Shown here in pieces: positions 33,134-40,794 of a stretch of DNA of 64,000 nucleotides. The notes under the pieces are model-generated. The model was given only the letters and a program-made list of their open reading frames with translations. It ran no database searches and had not been told where the DNA came from. The position numbers and the translations under genes were made by a program. The DNA comes from Nonomuraea polychroma (lineage in GTDB: Bacteria; Actinomycetota; Actinomycetes; Streptosporangiales; Streptosporangiaceae). How positions within the stretch are numbered: position 1 is the stretch's first letter; each line of letters opens with the position of its first letter. The stretch covers positions 4,836,001 to 4,900,000 of the forward strand of contig NZ_SAUN01000001.1 in assembly GCF_004011505.1 (NCBI RefSeq), given 5' to 3'.

Positions 33134-33871
33134 GTGAAACTTGGGAAAGTACGGGCGGCCGCCACGGCGGGCGCGGTTCTTGCCGGCGTCGTCATCGCGT
33201 CGGCCCTCGCGGCGAACGGGGAGCGGGCCGGGCACGACGGCGGCCGCGCGGACGGGGTCGTCCTGGCCCACGGGTCGGACCGGCTGCCGAACCACACCGC
33301 CTCGGACTGGGTGACCTACGCCGACCACGTGGTCGTCGTCACCGCCAAAGCGGAGCGCGAGCTGCCCGCACACCAGGAGGAGATCGAGGCCGGACAGGGC
33401 TACCTGCCCCGTGAGGTCACCCTCGAGGTCGAGAACACGCTGTGGTCCCGCGACGGCGCCGCGAAGCCGGCCCCGGTGGCGGAGTTCGCCTGGCCGGCCG
33501 CCGGCTGGACGTTCAGCGAGCAGGGAAGGCGCCCGCTGGCGGTGGAAGGCCGGCCCCGCATCGAGGTCGGGCACACCTACGTCCTGGCCATCGTCTGGGT
33601 GCCCGCGTTCACCGATGGCGGGGAGACAGTCCCCGGCCAGTGGCGTGGACTCGGGGAGAGTTCGGTGCTGCCGTATGACGGTGGGGTGATCGGTGACGGT
33701 GAGTCCGAGGGCCGGATCCAGTCCGCCGCGGCGACCATGAATGAGCGGGCGTCCGAAGGGCCAGACGGCCCATCCCTTGAGGAGACGATGACGGGCAAAG
33801 GCGCGGCCGACCTCGCCGCGGTTCTGGACGCGGCGCGGCCCGGCGAGCGGCAGGACTTCGGTCCCCGATGA
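33134..33871 (+). CDS. Secreted or membrane-anchored protein, unknown function
   Basis: 245 residues from GTG 33134 behind GAGGAGTCGGCC. N-terminus MKLGKVRAAATAGAVLAGVV then IASALAANG is a signal peptide or anchor. The body (DWVTYADHVVVVTAKAEREL, LPREVTLEVENTLWSRDG, IEVGHTYVLAIVWVPAF) looks beta-rich and recalls an unnamed actinomycete exported family. No cysteines or catalytic motif noticed. Operon partner of the metalloprotease; it may be its inhibitor, chaperone or substrate (inference from position only). Confidence 0.7.
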   Translation: MKLGKVRAAATAGAVLAGVVIASALAANGERAGHDGGRADGVVLAHGSDRLPNHTASDWVTYADHVVVVTAKAERELPAHQEEIEAGQGYLPREVTLEVENTLWSRDGAAKPAPVAEFAWPAAGWTFSEQGRRPLAVEGRPRIEVGHTYVLAIVWVPAFTDGGETVPGQWRGLGESSVLPYDGGVIGDGESEGRIQSAAATMNERASEGPDGPSLEETMTGKGAADLAAVLDAARPGERQDFGPR

Positions 33872-33894
33872 CACCGCCGGCGGCCGCACGGCCA

Positions 33895-34213
33895 GCGCTA
33901 CGCCGCCGCGATCCGCGGGTCCAGCGGGTGGTTCTCCGGCAGCCGCCCCACCCTTGCCGCCACGAGCTCGGCCGCGGGCAGTCGCGCCTGCGCGCCGTCC
34001 ACGTGCACCCAGATCTGCTCGGCGCTCGGCTTCACCTGGGCCTTCGAACGCTCCACCTGGCCCGGCGCCACCAGCCGGCGTGCGCGCTTGGCGGGCCCGG
34101 TCGACCGGGTCCAGCTGCGCCATCAGCGCCGCGTCCAGCTCGGCGAGGTCGTCGGCCAGATCGATGAGGTTCTGCTGGTGGCGGGCGTCCCATGCATCGC
34201 TGTCGGCCGTCAC
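33895..34213 (-). pseudogene. Unrecognised protein, one frameshift
   Basis: GTG 34213 overlaps the preceding stop (GTGA). VTADSDAWDARHQQNLIDLA, DDLAELDAALMAQLDPVDRA are followed, after a shift near 34085, by RLVAPGQVERSKAQVKPSAE, QIWVHVDGAQARLPAAELVA and GRLPENHPLDPRIAA to a stop at about 33901. The composition is that of a real gene but I know no family. Confidence 0.4.
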
Positions 34214-34445
34214 CGGATCCAGCCTTGGGCGTGGCAGTGATCGCGCACGCGCGGATGGTCGATTCCTCCGCGCACCTCGCACGGCGCTTGCGAGCGTCCC
34301 AGCTTGCGGAGGCGTTCCCGGCCGTACTTGACCGGCCTCTTGCCTACCGTTCCTGGCTGCCCAGCGTGAAGGACAAGGTCCCGCACTCCACGACGTGGCA
34401 GTCGCAGTTGCCGCATCCCGGCGTCAAGGTGAGCGTCATGCTGAC
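34210..34445 (-). pseudogene. Endonuclease VII-like / Cys-rich remnant
   Basis: Minus strand: a short frame MTLTLTPGCGNCDCHVVECG then TLSFTLGSQER, and in another frame VKYGRERLRKLGRSQAPCEV and GIDHPRVRDHCHAQGWIR. The latter resembles the start of a recombination endonuclease VII domain (C--C-----L-VDH-H--G--RG-LC) but ends before the second Cys pair. The two frames probably belong to one decayed gene. Confidence 0.4.
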
Positions 34446-34507
34446 GACGGTACGTGGCGGTCGAAGGCTTCTTCACTGGTCGCGACGGTGAGAGTACCGT
34501 TCGCTAC

Positions 34508-34669
34508 ATGACTTCCCCCGTGCCCTCCGACAGGTCGGCCCTGGTCGATGCGCACGAGCTCAAGCCGGGCGATGTCGTAGAGATCCACAAGATGGGCAAG
34601 GACGCGCTCACCATCGGACGCTGGACGGTCCTGCCGGCCACCCTGATCAACGGACTACCGCTAGGCTAG
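34508..34669 (+). CDS. Small hypothetical protein
   Basis: 53 residues from ATG 34508: MTSPVPSDRSALVDAHELKP, GDVVEIHKMGKDALTIGRWT, VLPATLINGLPLG. The composition is protein-like (acidic/hydrophobic alternation) and codon use ordinary, but there is no clear ribosome site and no family I recognise. Convergent with the alpha/beta hydrolase gene, 15 bases from its stop. Confidence 0.4.
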   Translation: MTSPVPSDRSALVDAHELKPGDVVEIHKMGKDALTIGRWTVLPATLINGLPLG

Positions 34670-34684
34670 CAGTGCCAACCTGGC

Positions 34685-35749
34685 CTATTTCTTCAGCCGC
34701 TTCTCGAGGTCCAGCATGATGTCATTGAACTCGTCGGGGCGTTCGAAGTGGAAGCCGTGACCGGAGTCGACTTGGTAGAACCGCACGTCCTTCAGCAGGG
34801 CGCGCGCTTGCTGGGCGTCGCTGGTGCTCATGGCGGCCAGCAGGATGCCCTTGTCGTCGTACAGGTCCTTGACGTGGATCAGGACGGCGGGCACGCGGAT
34901 GCCCGAGAGTGTGGCGGCATGATCGAATCCCTGGTGGAACCTGTCGTCGTAGAAGGTCTCGCCGAAACGGGGGTCGTATGAGTCCATGGCGCGAAAAGAT
35001 TCGTTGAACTCCGGCGGCATGTAGAAGATCATGAGTGGTTCACGGGGATGCTCCTTGCGGTAGGAGAGAGCGTACTTCTGCATGCTTTGCTTGGCGCCCT
35101 TGAACAGGTCCCAGATCGCGCCGTGTCGGATCTGGTAAGCGGTGAAGTCGCTCTCGCCGCTGCGTAGGAAGCCGTGGGCGGAGGAAGCCAGGCCGACATA
35201 GTTGAACGTCTTTTCCGCGCGCGGCAGCACGGAGGAGAAGAACGGCGGATCCTCCAGCACGAGCGCCTGGACCTGGGCGGGTGCGTCTGCGGCGAGCACG
35301 GCCGCAATCAACCCTCCGGAGGAGTGACCGACGACGACCGCGGGCTCCTTCACGACCTGGGCCAGGAACTGACGCGTGTCGGCCGCCAAGGCTTTGGCGG
35401 TGTACTTCTCCGGGACGCGCGCCGATTTGCCGTGACCGTAGCAGTCGATGGCGAAGACGTGGTAGCGCTCGGCCACATCGGGCAGCACTCGGCTCCAGTG
35501 GCGCCAGTCCGTCGACTGGCCGTGGATGAGCAGGAGGGGCGTCCCGTTGTCGGGGCCCTCGGCGTAGTTCATCAGGGATCCGTTGACCGTGGTCTGCTTC
35601 TCGACGAAGCCGGCCTCTCGTACGCCGTCAGCGTCCCGCTCGGCGTAGGTGACGTTCCGGTACACGTAGCCGCCTGCCGCCAGCGCGGCCAGCACGAGCA
35701 GTCCCCCGGTGACCAGCAATGCGGTGCGGACGAATCTGCGCAGGGTCAT
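34685..35749 (-). CDS. Membrane-anchored alpha/beta hydrolase
   Basis: 354 residues from ATG 35749. Residues 8-28 (TALLVTGGLLVLAALAAGGYVY) form a single membrane anchor, so the catalytic domain is probably outside the membrane. Fold marks: LLLIHGQSTDWRHWSRVLPD (oxyanion HG), VFAIDCYGHGKSARVPEKY, nucleophile Ser ~143 in VVVGHSSGGLIAAVLAADAP and catalytic His in VDSGHGFHFERPDEF. Likely esterase or epoxide-hydrolase-like; no substrate inferred. Start overlaps the stop of the upstream AbrB-type gene (ATGA), giving a two-gene operon. Confidence 0.92.
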   Translation of the reverse strand: MTLRRFVRTALLVTGGLLVLAALAAGGYVYRNVTYAERDADGVREAGFVEKQTTVNGSLMNYAEGPDNGTPLLLIHGQSTDWRHWSRVLPDVAERYHVFAIDCYGHGKSARVPEKYTAKALAADTRQFLAQVVKEPAVVVGHSSGGLIAAVLAADAPAQVQALVLEDPPFFSSVLPRAEKTFNYVGLASSAHGFLRSGESDFTAYQIRHGAIWDLFKGAKQSMQKYALSYRKEHPREPLMIFYMPPEFNESFRAMDSYDPRFGETFYDDRFHQGFDHAATLSGIRVPAVLIHVKDLYDDKGILLAAMSTSDAQQARALLKDVRFYQVDSGHGFHFERPDEFNDIMLDLEKRLKK

Positions 35750-36000
35750 CCGTCGGTCTCCGGGTCGGCCGGCGTCTCCTCCTGAACGGCCAGCACGCCT
35801 TTGGCGAACTGCTGGAAGCGCTCGTTGTCGACCAGCGCGATGCCTTGCTTGATGTCGAGCAGGACGAGCAGGGTGTCGCCCGGCTGCAGGCCGAGCAGAT
35901 CCCGCGCATCCTTCGGGATGACGATCTGCCCCTTCTCCCCGATCTTGACCGTCCCTACGATGTAGCGACCGTCCGGCCCTTCGATCATCTTCCCGACCAT
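35746..36000 (-). CDS. AbrB/SpoVT-type transcriptional regulator
   Basis: 84 residues from ATG 36000 (TAGGAGAAAC before it). GTVKIGEKGQIVIPKDARDL and LGLQPGDTLLVLLDIKQGIA are the swapped-hairpin AbrB DNA-binding domain (kvGeKGQivIPkeaRe-lgi-pGD-l-v). The remaining ~25 residues are acidic. Translationally coupled to the alpha/beta hydrolase, which it probably regulates together with itself; two identical 11-bp sites lie just upstream. Confidence 0.9.
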   Translation of the reverse strand: MVGKMIEGPDGRYIVGTVKIGEKGQIVIPKDARDLLGLQPGDTLLVLLDIKQGIALVDNERFQQFAKGVLAVQEETPADPETDG

Positions 36001-36029
36001 GTTTCTCCTAGGATCAAAGATAACTAGTA

Positions 36030-36075
36030 CTACTAGGCATACTTTTCCAACTATAGACACTTCTCTACTAGGCAT
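36030..36075. promoter_or_regulatory. Direct repeats before AbrB operon
   Basis: CTACTAGGCAT occurs at 36030-36040 and again at 36065-36075, a 35-base period, in a markedly AT-rich leader. A minus-strand TATAGT lies between them (about 36050-36055). Candidate AbrB operators overlapping the promoter. Confidence 0.55.
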
Positions 36076-36216
36076 GCCATGTTCCCGCATGTCCGAGGCG
36101 AGCCGCCGCTGGGGTTCGGCGCGCAGATCGACATGCCGTAGGAGGCGGTGCTGCACACCGGCCGCCTGAACGCTGTCACCCCTGTGGCGGGTAGCCTCCA
36201 GCCTCAAGGCCCGAGG

Positions 36217-36345
36217 TGCTGGCCGAGCGGCTCATACTGGCGATCTGCGGTTGCGGCACCAACACCGGGATACGCACGGTCGCCTCTGATGGCCACACGC
36301 ATGGCGAGGACGACATCCGCTATGCCAGGCGTCGCTACCTGACCC
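36217..36345 (+). pseudogene. Tn3-family transposase internal scrap
   Basis: AERLILAICGCGTNTGIRTV, ASDGHTHGEDDIRYARRRYL. This matches the Tn3 transposase segment L---yGlGTN-Gi--va-g-h--t-ddirYvRRryl. Only ~43 codons survive, fused to an integrase gene. Confidence 0.7.
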
Positions 36346-36346
36346 C

Positions 36347-37060
36347 GTGGCGGTACGGCGAGCACTCGGCTACAAGCTGGCCGACAACGAGCGGCTGCTT
36401 CGGCAGTTCCTCGACCATCTCGAGCGGGCAGGGCTGAGCACGATCACCACCGAGGCCGCGGTGGCATGGGGCACCTTGCCCACCCGGGCCAAGCCGATTT
36501 ATTGGCGGCGCAGGCTGTCGGTGGTGCGCGGCTATGCCCGCCACCTGAACGCGCTGGATCCGGCCTGCGAGGTGCCGCCCGGGATACTGCCGTGCTTCGC
36601 CAACCGTGTTCCGCCGCATCTGTTCTCCGACCAGGAGATTCTCTCTCTGATGAGTACTCCAGGTCGGGTGTTCCGGCAGGCGCTGCGCGTCGCTACCCAC
36701 CGGCTTCTGATCGGGTTGCTCTCGGTGACCGGACTGCGCACCGGCGACGCCGTGCGCCTGGACCGCGAGCACGTCGACCTCGACGCCGGCATCCTGGCCA
36801 TCGTCGATTCCAAGTACGGCAAATCGCGCCAGGTGCTCCTGTCCCCCTCCACCGTCACCGAGTTGCACGTCTACGCCGAGCTGCGTGACCAGGCTGTCGG
36901 CCCGGTCGGCGCGCCCGCGTTCTTCGTCTCCGCCCAGGGCCGACTCCAGGTCAACACCGTCGACTACACCTTCGCCACCCTGGTCAAGGCGGCCGGTATC
37001 CGCGATCACCGGCTCGGTCGGTACGCCTGCCGCTCGACCATCGCCCCCACCCACGCAAGC
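36347..37060 (+). pseudogene. Tyrosine recombinase (phage integrase), 3'-truncated
   Basis: GTG 36347: VRRALGYKLADNERLLRQFL, DHLERAGLSTITTEAAVAWG (SAM-like N-domain), then VFRQALRVATHRLLIGLLSV and TGLRTGDAVRLDREHVDLDA containing the first catalytic Arg (TGLR), and ILAIVDSKYGKSRQVLLSPS with a beta-strand Lys. Homology is lost after IRDHRLGRYACRSTIAPT; the H-x-x-R box and nucleophile Tyr are missing. The frame stays open to 37117 in unrelated sequence. Probably linked to the Tn3 scrap. Confidence 0.8.
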
Positions 37061-37112
37061 TTCAGCCGTACAGGCCCTCGCGAGAAGGAGACGCAGATCA
37101 CATTCGGTTGGC

Positions 37113-37139
37113 TGTGACATCTCGCCGGACTGTTTCGTC
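37113..37139 (+). promoter_or_regulatory. ECF41-type promoter before CMD gene
   Basis: TGTGACA (37113-37119), 16 bases, CGTC (37136-37139). One mismatch to TGTCACA. It precedes the carboxymuconolactone decarboxylase gene start by 37 bases. Confidence 0.62.
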
Positions 37140-37176
37140 GGTGGGGTGTAAGAGCCAACACGACAAGGAGGACAGC

Positions 37177-37668
37177 GTGAACGCCCGTCTCAGCTTCCTT
37201 CGCAGCCCGATCGCGGCGAAGCTCCTGAAGCATGTCCTGTCCGCGGGCAAAGCTGCGCACGATTCGGCCTTGCCTGCCACGACGCAGGAACTGGTGGCGA
37301 TCCGCGTGAGCCAGATCAACGGCTGCAGCGTCTGCGTCGACATGCATACAAAGGAAGCCGCGCACGCGGGGGAATCCGCGGTGCGGCTCAATCTGGTTGC
37401 GGTGTGGCGGGAGGCGAAGGTCTTCACCGACGCCGAGCGGGCCGCGCTGGAACTGGCCGAACAGGGCACCCGTATCGCCGACGCCGCCGGTGGCGTCTCC
37501 GATGAGGTCTGGGCGAACGCCGCCAAGCACTACGACGAGGACGAGCTCGCCGTTCTGGTGGGCCTCATCGCCATCATGAACACCGTCAATCGGCTGAACG
37601 TCATCACCCAGCAGCCCGCCGGCGACTACCAAACAGGCCAGATCAACCAGATCAGCCAGCATGGATAG
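37177..37668 (+). CDS. Carboxymuconolactone decarboxylase-family (AhpD-like) protein
   Basis: 163 residues from GTG 37177 (AAGGAGGACAGC upstream). The redox motif is intact: LVAIRVSQINGCSVCVDMHT holds C-x-x-C and the following His; REAKVFTDAERAALELAEQG and YDEDELAVLVGLIAIMNTVN complete the CMD fold. Proteins of this type act as alkylhydroperoxidase-like reductases or thiol sensors, usually as trimers or hexamers in the cytosol. It is the C partner of the sigma factor 180 bases downstream, and carries its own ECF41-type promoter. Last ~20 residues (TGQINQISQHG) are Gln/Ile-rich. Confidence 0.92.
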   Translation: MNARLSFLRSPIAAKLLKHVLSAGKAAHDSALPATTQELVAIRVSQINGCSVCVDMHTKEAAHAGESAVRLNLVAVWREAKVFTDAERAALELAEQGTRIADAAGGVSDEVWANAAKHYDEDELAVLVGLIAIMNTVNRLNVITQQPAGDYQTGQINQISQHG

Positions 37669-37740
37669 CGACATCGACCATCTCGAGGCCGGCGTGCGCG
37701 GAACGAGGTTCGTCTCGGCCGTGCGACGACACAACACCTC

Positions 37741-37767
37741 GACGACGCAGCCCCTCGGAGTACGGGG
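37741..37767 (-). promoter_or_regulatory. Degenerate divergent half of the ECF41 module
   Basis: Minus strand CCCCGTA (37767-37761), 16 bases, CGTC (37744-37741). It aligns position by position with the divergent promoter at 20217-20243 but the -35 box is ruined, and no minus-strand gene lies in front of it. Confidence 0.4.
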
Positions 37768-37778
37768 CGACGTGTGAA

Positions 37779-37805
37779 TCTCACAGTTCGGTGCGCTGTC
37801 GCATC
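37779..37805 (+). promoter_or_regulatory. ECF41-type promoter of sigma paralogue B
   Basis: TCTCACA (37779-37785), 16 bases, CATC (37802-37805): one mismatch in each box. Same position relative to the ATG (43 bases) as in paralogue A. Confidence 0.5.
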
Positions 37806-37847
37806 GAACTGGTGAGGGCAGTTGCGACCAAGGGAGTCGGCAACATC

Positions 37848-38783
37848 ATGACCAACCCGTCCGAGCGAGGACATGGTCGGCTCGATCCGAGCCTGAGTGC
37901 GATCATGAGCGAGCGGCGTCAGCTGATCAACCTTGCCTACCGGCTCCTCGGGTCTTTGGCCGATGCCGAGGATGTCGTCCAGGAGACCTACGCCCGGTGG
38001 TACGCCATGTCTCGGCAGCAACGGGAGGTCATCGATTCGCCCGGTGCCTGGTTCACCACGGTCGCCAGTCGCATCTGCCTCGACCTGCTCGGCTCGGCAC
38101 GGGCCCGGCGTGAGAGGTACGTGGGCGAATGGATCCCGGATCCGCTGCCCGATCGTACGGAGTGGACCGAAGGGCGGCCGGGCGGCGGCAGGGTCGACCC
38201 GGCCGACCGGGTCACCCTTGACGAGTCGGTCAACATGGCCTTCCTCGTCGTGCTCGAATCGATGAATCCGGCCGAGCGCGTCGCGTTCATCCTGCACGAC
38301 GTCTTCTGCTACTCCTTCGCTGAAGTGGCCGAGATCGTCGGCCGTACTCCGGCGGCATGTCGCCAGTTGGCCTGGTTGGCCCGCCGCCGTGTTCACGCGG
38401 CTGAGGTGCCCGCGGTTCCGACGGCCCAGCAAGCCAGGATCGTCAGGGACTTCAAGAAGGCTTGGGAAGCCAAGGACATCGATGCTCTCATCGGTCTCCT
38501 CGACCCCGACGCCACGGGGACCGCAGACGGTGGCGGCTTGGTCAGCGCCATGCTCCGCCCGATGGAAGGAGGTGAGCGCATCGCCCGCACTTTCGTCACT
38601 GTCGCCGGTCTGGCACCGGGCCTGACGATCCTGGAGCGTACGGTCAACGGTCAGCCCGGCCTGGTGGTTCAGCAAGGCGGTGTCACCGTGGTGGTGCTGG
38701 CGTTCGATGTCGTAGGCGAGCGGATCAGGCACATCTGGTCGGTCCTGAATCCCGAGAAGCTCCGGCCTTGGACGACGGGCTGA
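37848..38783 (+). CDS. ECF41-family sigma factor, paralogue B
   Basis: 311 residues from ATG 37848 (AAGGGAG upstream). Sigma2 ERRQLINLAYRLLGSLADAE and DVVQETYARWYAM; linker YVGEWIPDPLPDRTEW; sigma4 MNPAERVAFILHDVFCYSFA, EIVGRTPAACRQLAWLARRR. DGGG (TADGGGLVSAMLRP) and NPEKL (VLNPEKLRPW) are kept. Close paralogue of A at 19192, in opposite orientation, so the pair forms an inverted repeat of nearly 1 kb. Lies between a CMD-family gene and an SDR gene on the same strand. Confidence 0.93.
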   Translation: MTNPSERGHGRLDPSLSAIMSERRQLINLAYRLLGSLADAEDVVQETYARWYAMSRQQREVIDSPGAWFTTVASRICLDLLGSARARRERYVGEWIPDPLPDRTEWTEGRPGGGRVDPADRVTLDESVNMAFLVVLESMNPAERVAFILHDVFCYSFAEVAEIVGRTPAACRQLAWLARRRVHAAEVPAVPTAQQARIVRDFKKAWEAKDIDALIGLLDPDATGTADGGGLVSAMLRPMEGGERIARTFVTVAGLAPGLTILERTVNGQPGLVVQQGGVTVVVLAFDVVGERIRHIWSVLNPEKLRPWTTG

Positions 38784-38883
38784 CGCCCGAGCCGGGAGAG
38801 CGGGCCGGTCCCCGATGTCTTAACGGGAAACGACACCCTGCAGTCAGACATGTCATGAATCTAGATCAGGAAAGGAAACAAGA

Positions 38884-39735
38884 GTGAACGTGGTGGGACA
38901 AGGAGGGGCTTCGCTGGCCGGGCGGGTTGCGGTGGTGACCGGGGCGGGGTCCGGTATTGGCGCGGCGACCGCGGCAACGCTGGCGTCCCTGGGAGCGCGG
39001 GTGTGCTGCGCCGGCCGTACCGCCGAGAAAGTCGAGCGGACGGCCGAGAAGATCGTGGCCGCCGGCGGTGAGGCGTTTGGGTTGCGGGTCGACGTGGCAT
39101 CGCCGGAGGACAACGAGGCGATGGTCCGTGAGACGGTTGCCCGTTACGGCGCCGTGCATATCGCACATCTCAACGCTGCAATAGGGCACTGGGCCGGTGT
39201 TCTGGACTACCCGCTGGAGGAGTGGGACCGCACGATGGCGGTGAACCTGCGGGGTGTGCTGCTCGGTCTGCAGGCAGCGGGTCGGGCGATGCGCGACGTG
39301 GGCGGTGGCTCGGTTGTGGTCACCTCGTCGGCGGCCGGGCTCACCGGTGTGCGGATGTCACCGGCGTACGCGGCGTCGAAGCACGGTGTGCTGGGTCTGG
39401 TCAAGTCGGCTGCCCTGGAGCTGGGACCGGTCGGTATCCGGGTCAACGCCATCTGCCCTGGATACATCGTCAGTAACGATCTCATGCGGAGGCTGGGCGA
39501 GGAGCTCGGCGTCGCCAGCCGGTTTCCGCTGGGCCGGCCGGGGCGCACCGAGGAGGTCGCCAACCTGGTCTCGTTCCTGGCCAGTGAGAGCGCGTCATTC
39601 ATCACCGGCAGCGTGTTCACCATCGACGGCGGCTGGCTGTCCGGTGGCATTGACCTCGGGAATGACGCCGAGGATCAGACAACCAGCGCCGACCGGATCG
39701 CCGCCGTCACCAACACCTACTCCCAGAACTCGTAG
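38884..39735 (+). CDS. Short-chain dehydrogenase/reductase
   Basis: 283 residues from GTG 38884 behind AAAGGAAACAAGA. NAD(P) motif VAVVTGAGSGIGAATAATLA, NAAIG motif HLNAAIGHWAG, catalytic Ser in VVVTSSAAGLTG, Tyr-x3-Lys in SPAYAASKHGVLGLVK, and the C-terminal FITGSVFTIDGGW. A complete classical SDR of the FabG-like type. The Asn-Arg-rich end (AVTNTYSQNS) is an extra. Downstream of sigma B by 100 bases; plausible oxidoreductase partner, though I found no ECF41 promoter of its own. Confidence 0.93.
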   Translation: MNVVGQGGASLAGRVAVVTGAGSGIGAATAATLASLGARVCCAGRTAEKVERTAEKIVAAGGEAFGLRVDVASPEDNEAMVRETVARYGAVHIAHLNAAIGHWAGVLDYPLEEWDRTMAVNLRGVLLGLQAAGRAMRDVGGGSVVVTSSAAGLTGVRMSPAYAASKHGVLGLVKSAALELGPVGIRVNAICPGYIVSNDLMRRLGEELGVASRFPLGRPGRTEEVANLVSFLASESASFITGSVFTIDGGWLSGGIDLGNDAEDQTTSADRIAAVTNTYSQNS

Positions 39736-39779
39736 GCCTCGAAAGCACCTGGGGCAAACGCCCGAAGGCAGGGCCGGCA

Positions 39780-40664
39780 GGCCGACGCCCAAGGCCGGGC
39801 GCCCCAGGGACTCCCAACCTGGCGGGTAAGACCACCTGCCCGAGCATTCCTGGCTGGCCGATCCCGGCCGGTGCGTCAAGGCCGGGGTGCCCGAGGAAGC
39901 CGCATTTGCCACCAAGCCCGCCCTGGCCGCTGAGATGATCGCCGATGCGCTGGATGCCGGGCTGCCCGCACGGTGGATGAGCGGTGATGAGGTCTACGGC
40001 CAAGACCCGCGCCTGCGCCCTGCTGGAGCGGCGCCGGGTGGCTACGTGCTGGCGATCGCAGGCAACCGGCGGGTGAACCTGGCCGGGCTCGACCGCAGCG
40101 CGGCCGACATCGCCGCCGGCGTGGCCGATCGGTACTGGCACCACTACCGCGCCGGTCAAGGCGCCAAGGGCCCGAGCTGGTACGCCTGGGCCTGGGCACT
40201 CATCGACGATGCCGCCTCCGAGCGCGAGAGGTATCGGTAGCTGCTGATCCGCCGTAACCTGACCACCGGTGAGCTGGCCTTCTACCGCTGCTACACACCC
40301 ACTCCGATGCCGCTGACGGGCCCTGGTGAAGATCGCCGGCATCCGGTGGGCGGTGGCGGAGTCCTTCCAGGCCGCCAAGGGCCAGGTCGGGCTGGACCAC
40401 TACCAAGTGCGTGGCTGGAGGGCCCGGTACCGGCACATCACCCTGGCCATGCTCGCCCTGCCTTCCTCGCCGCCCTCGCCGCGCTCCAGCCCGCCTGCGA
40501 CGAGGAGCACATTCCGCTGACCATGCCCGAAATGCGCCGGCTGCTGGCCGTCCTCGTCCTGGCCGGCAACCCGACCACAAGGCGGGTCCTGCACTGGTCA
40601 CAATGGCGCCGCCGCCATCAAGCAACCGCCCGTCGCTGCCACTACCAGCGCAGATCCCGACCAT
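39780..40664 (+). pseudogene. IS701-family transposase, multiply frameshifted
   Basis: LPEHSWLADPGRCVKAGVPE, EAAFATKPALAAEMIADALD, AGLPARWMSGDEVYGQDPRL, YVLAIAGNRRVNL, then LIRRNLTTGELAFYRCYTPT, IAGIRWAVAESFQAAKGQVG and HYQVRGWRARYRHITLAMLA. These are landmarks of IS701-type DDE_5 transposases: Asp in GDEVYG and the Glu of W-vEe-FQ-aK (here VAESFQAAK). Shifts and stops occur near 40240, 40320 and 40470. The N-terminal third is absent or unreadable. Confidence 0.85.
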
Positions 40665-40794
40665 GATCGCGAAGTGTCACTGGAGTACTACTGAGGCTCC
40701 GCCTCGGACCGCCGAGTTTGCTGGTTCCGCTGGCGATCTCGCATCGGTGAGTTCATCGTCACGACCATAGAAACGGTTGCGGTGGGTGGTCACC

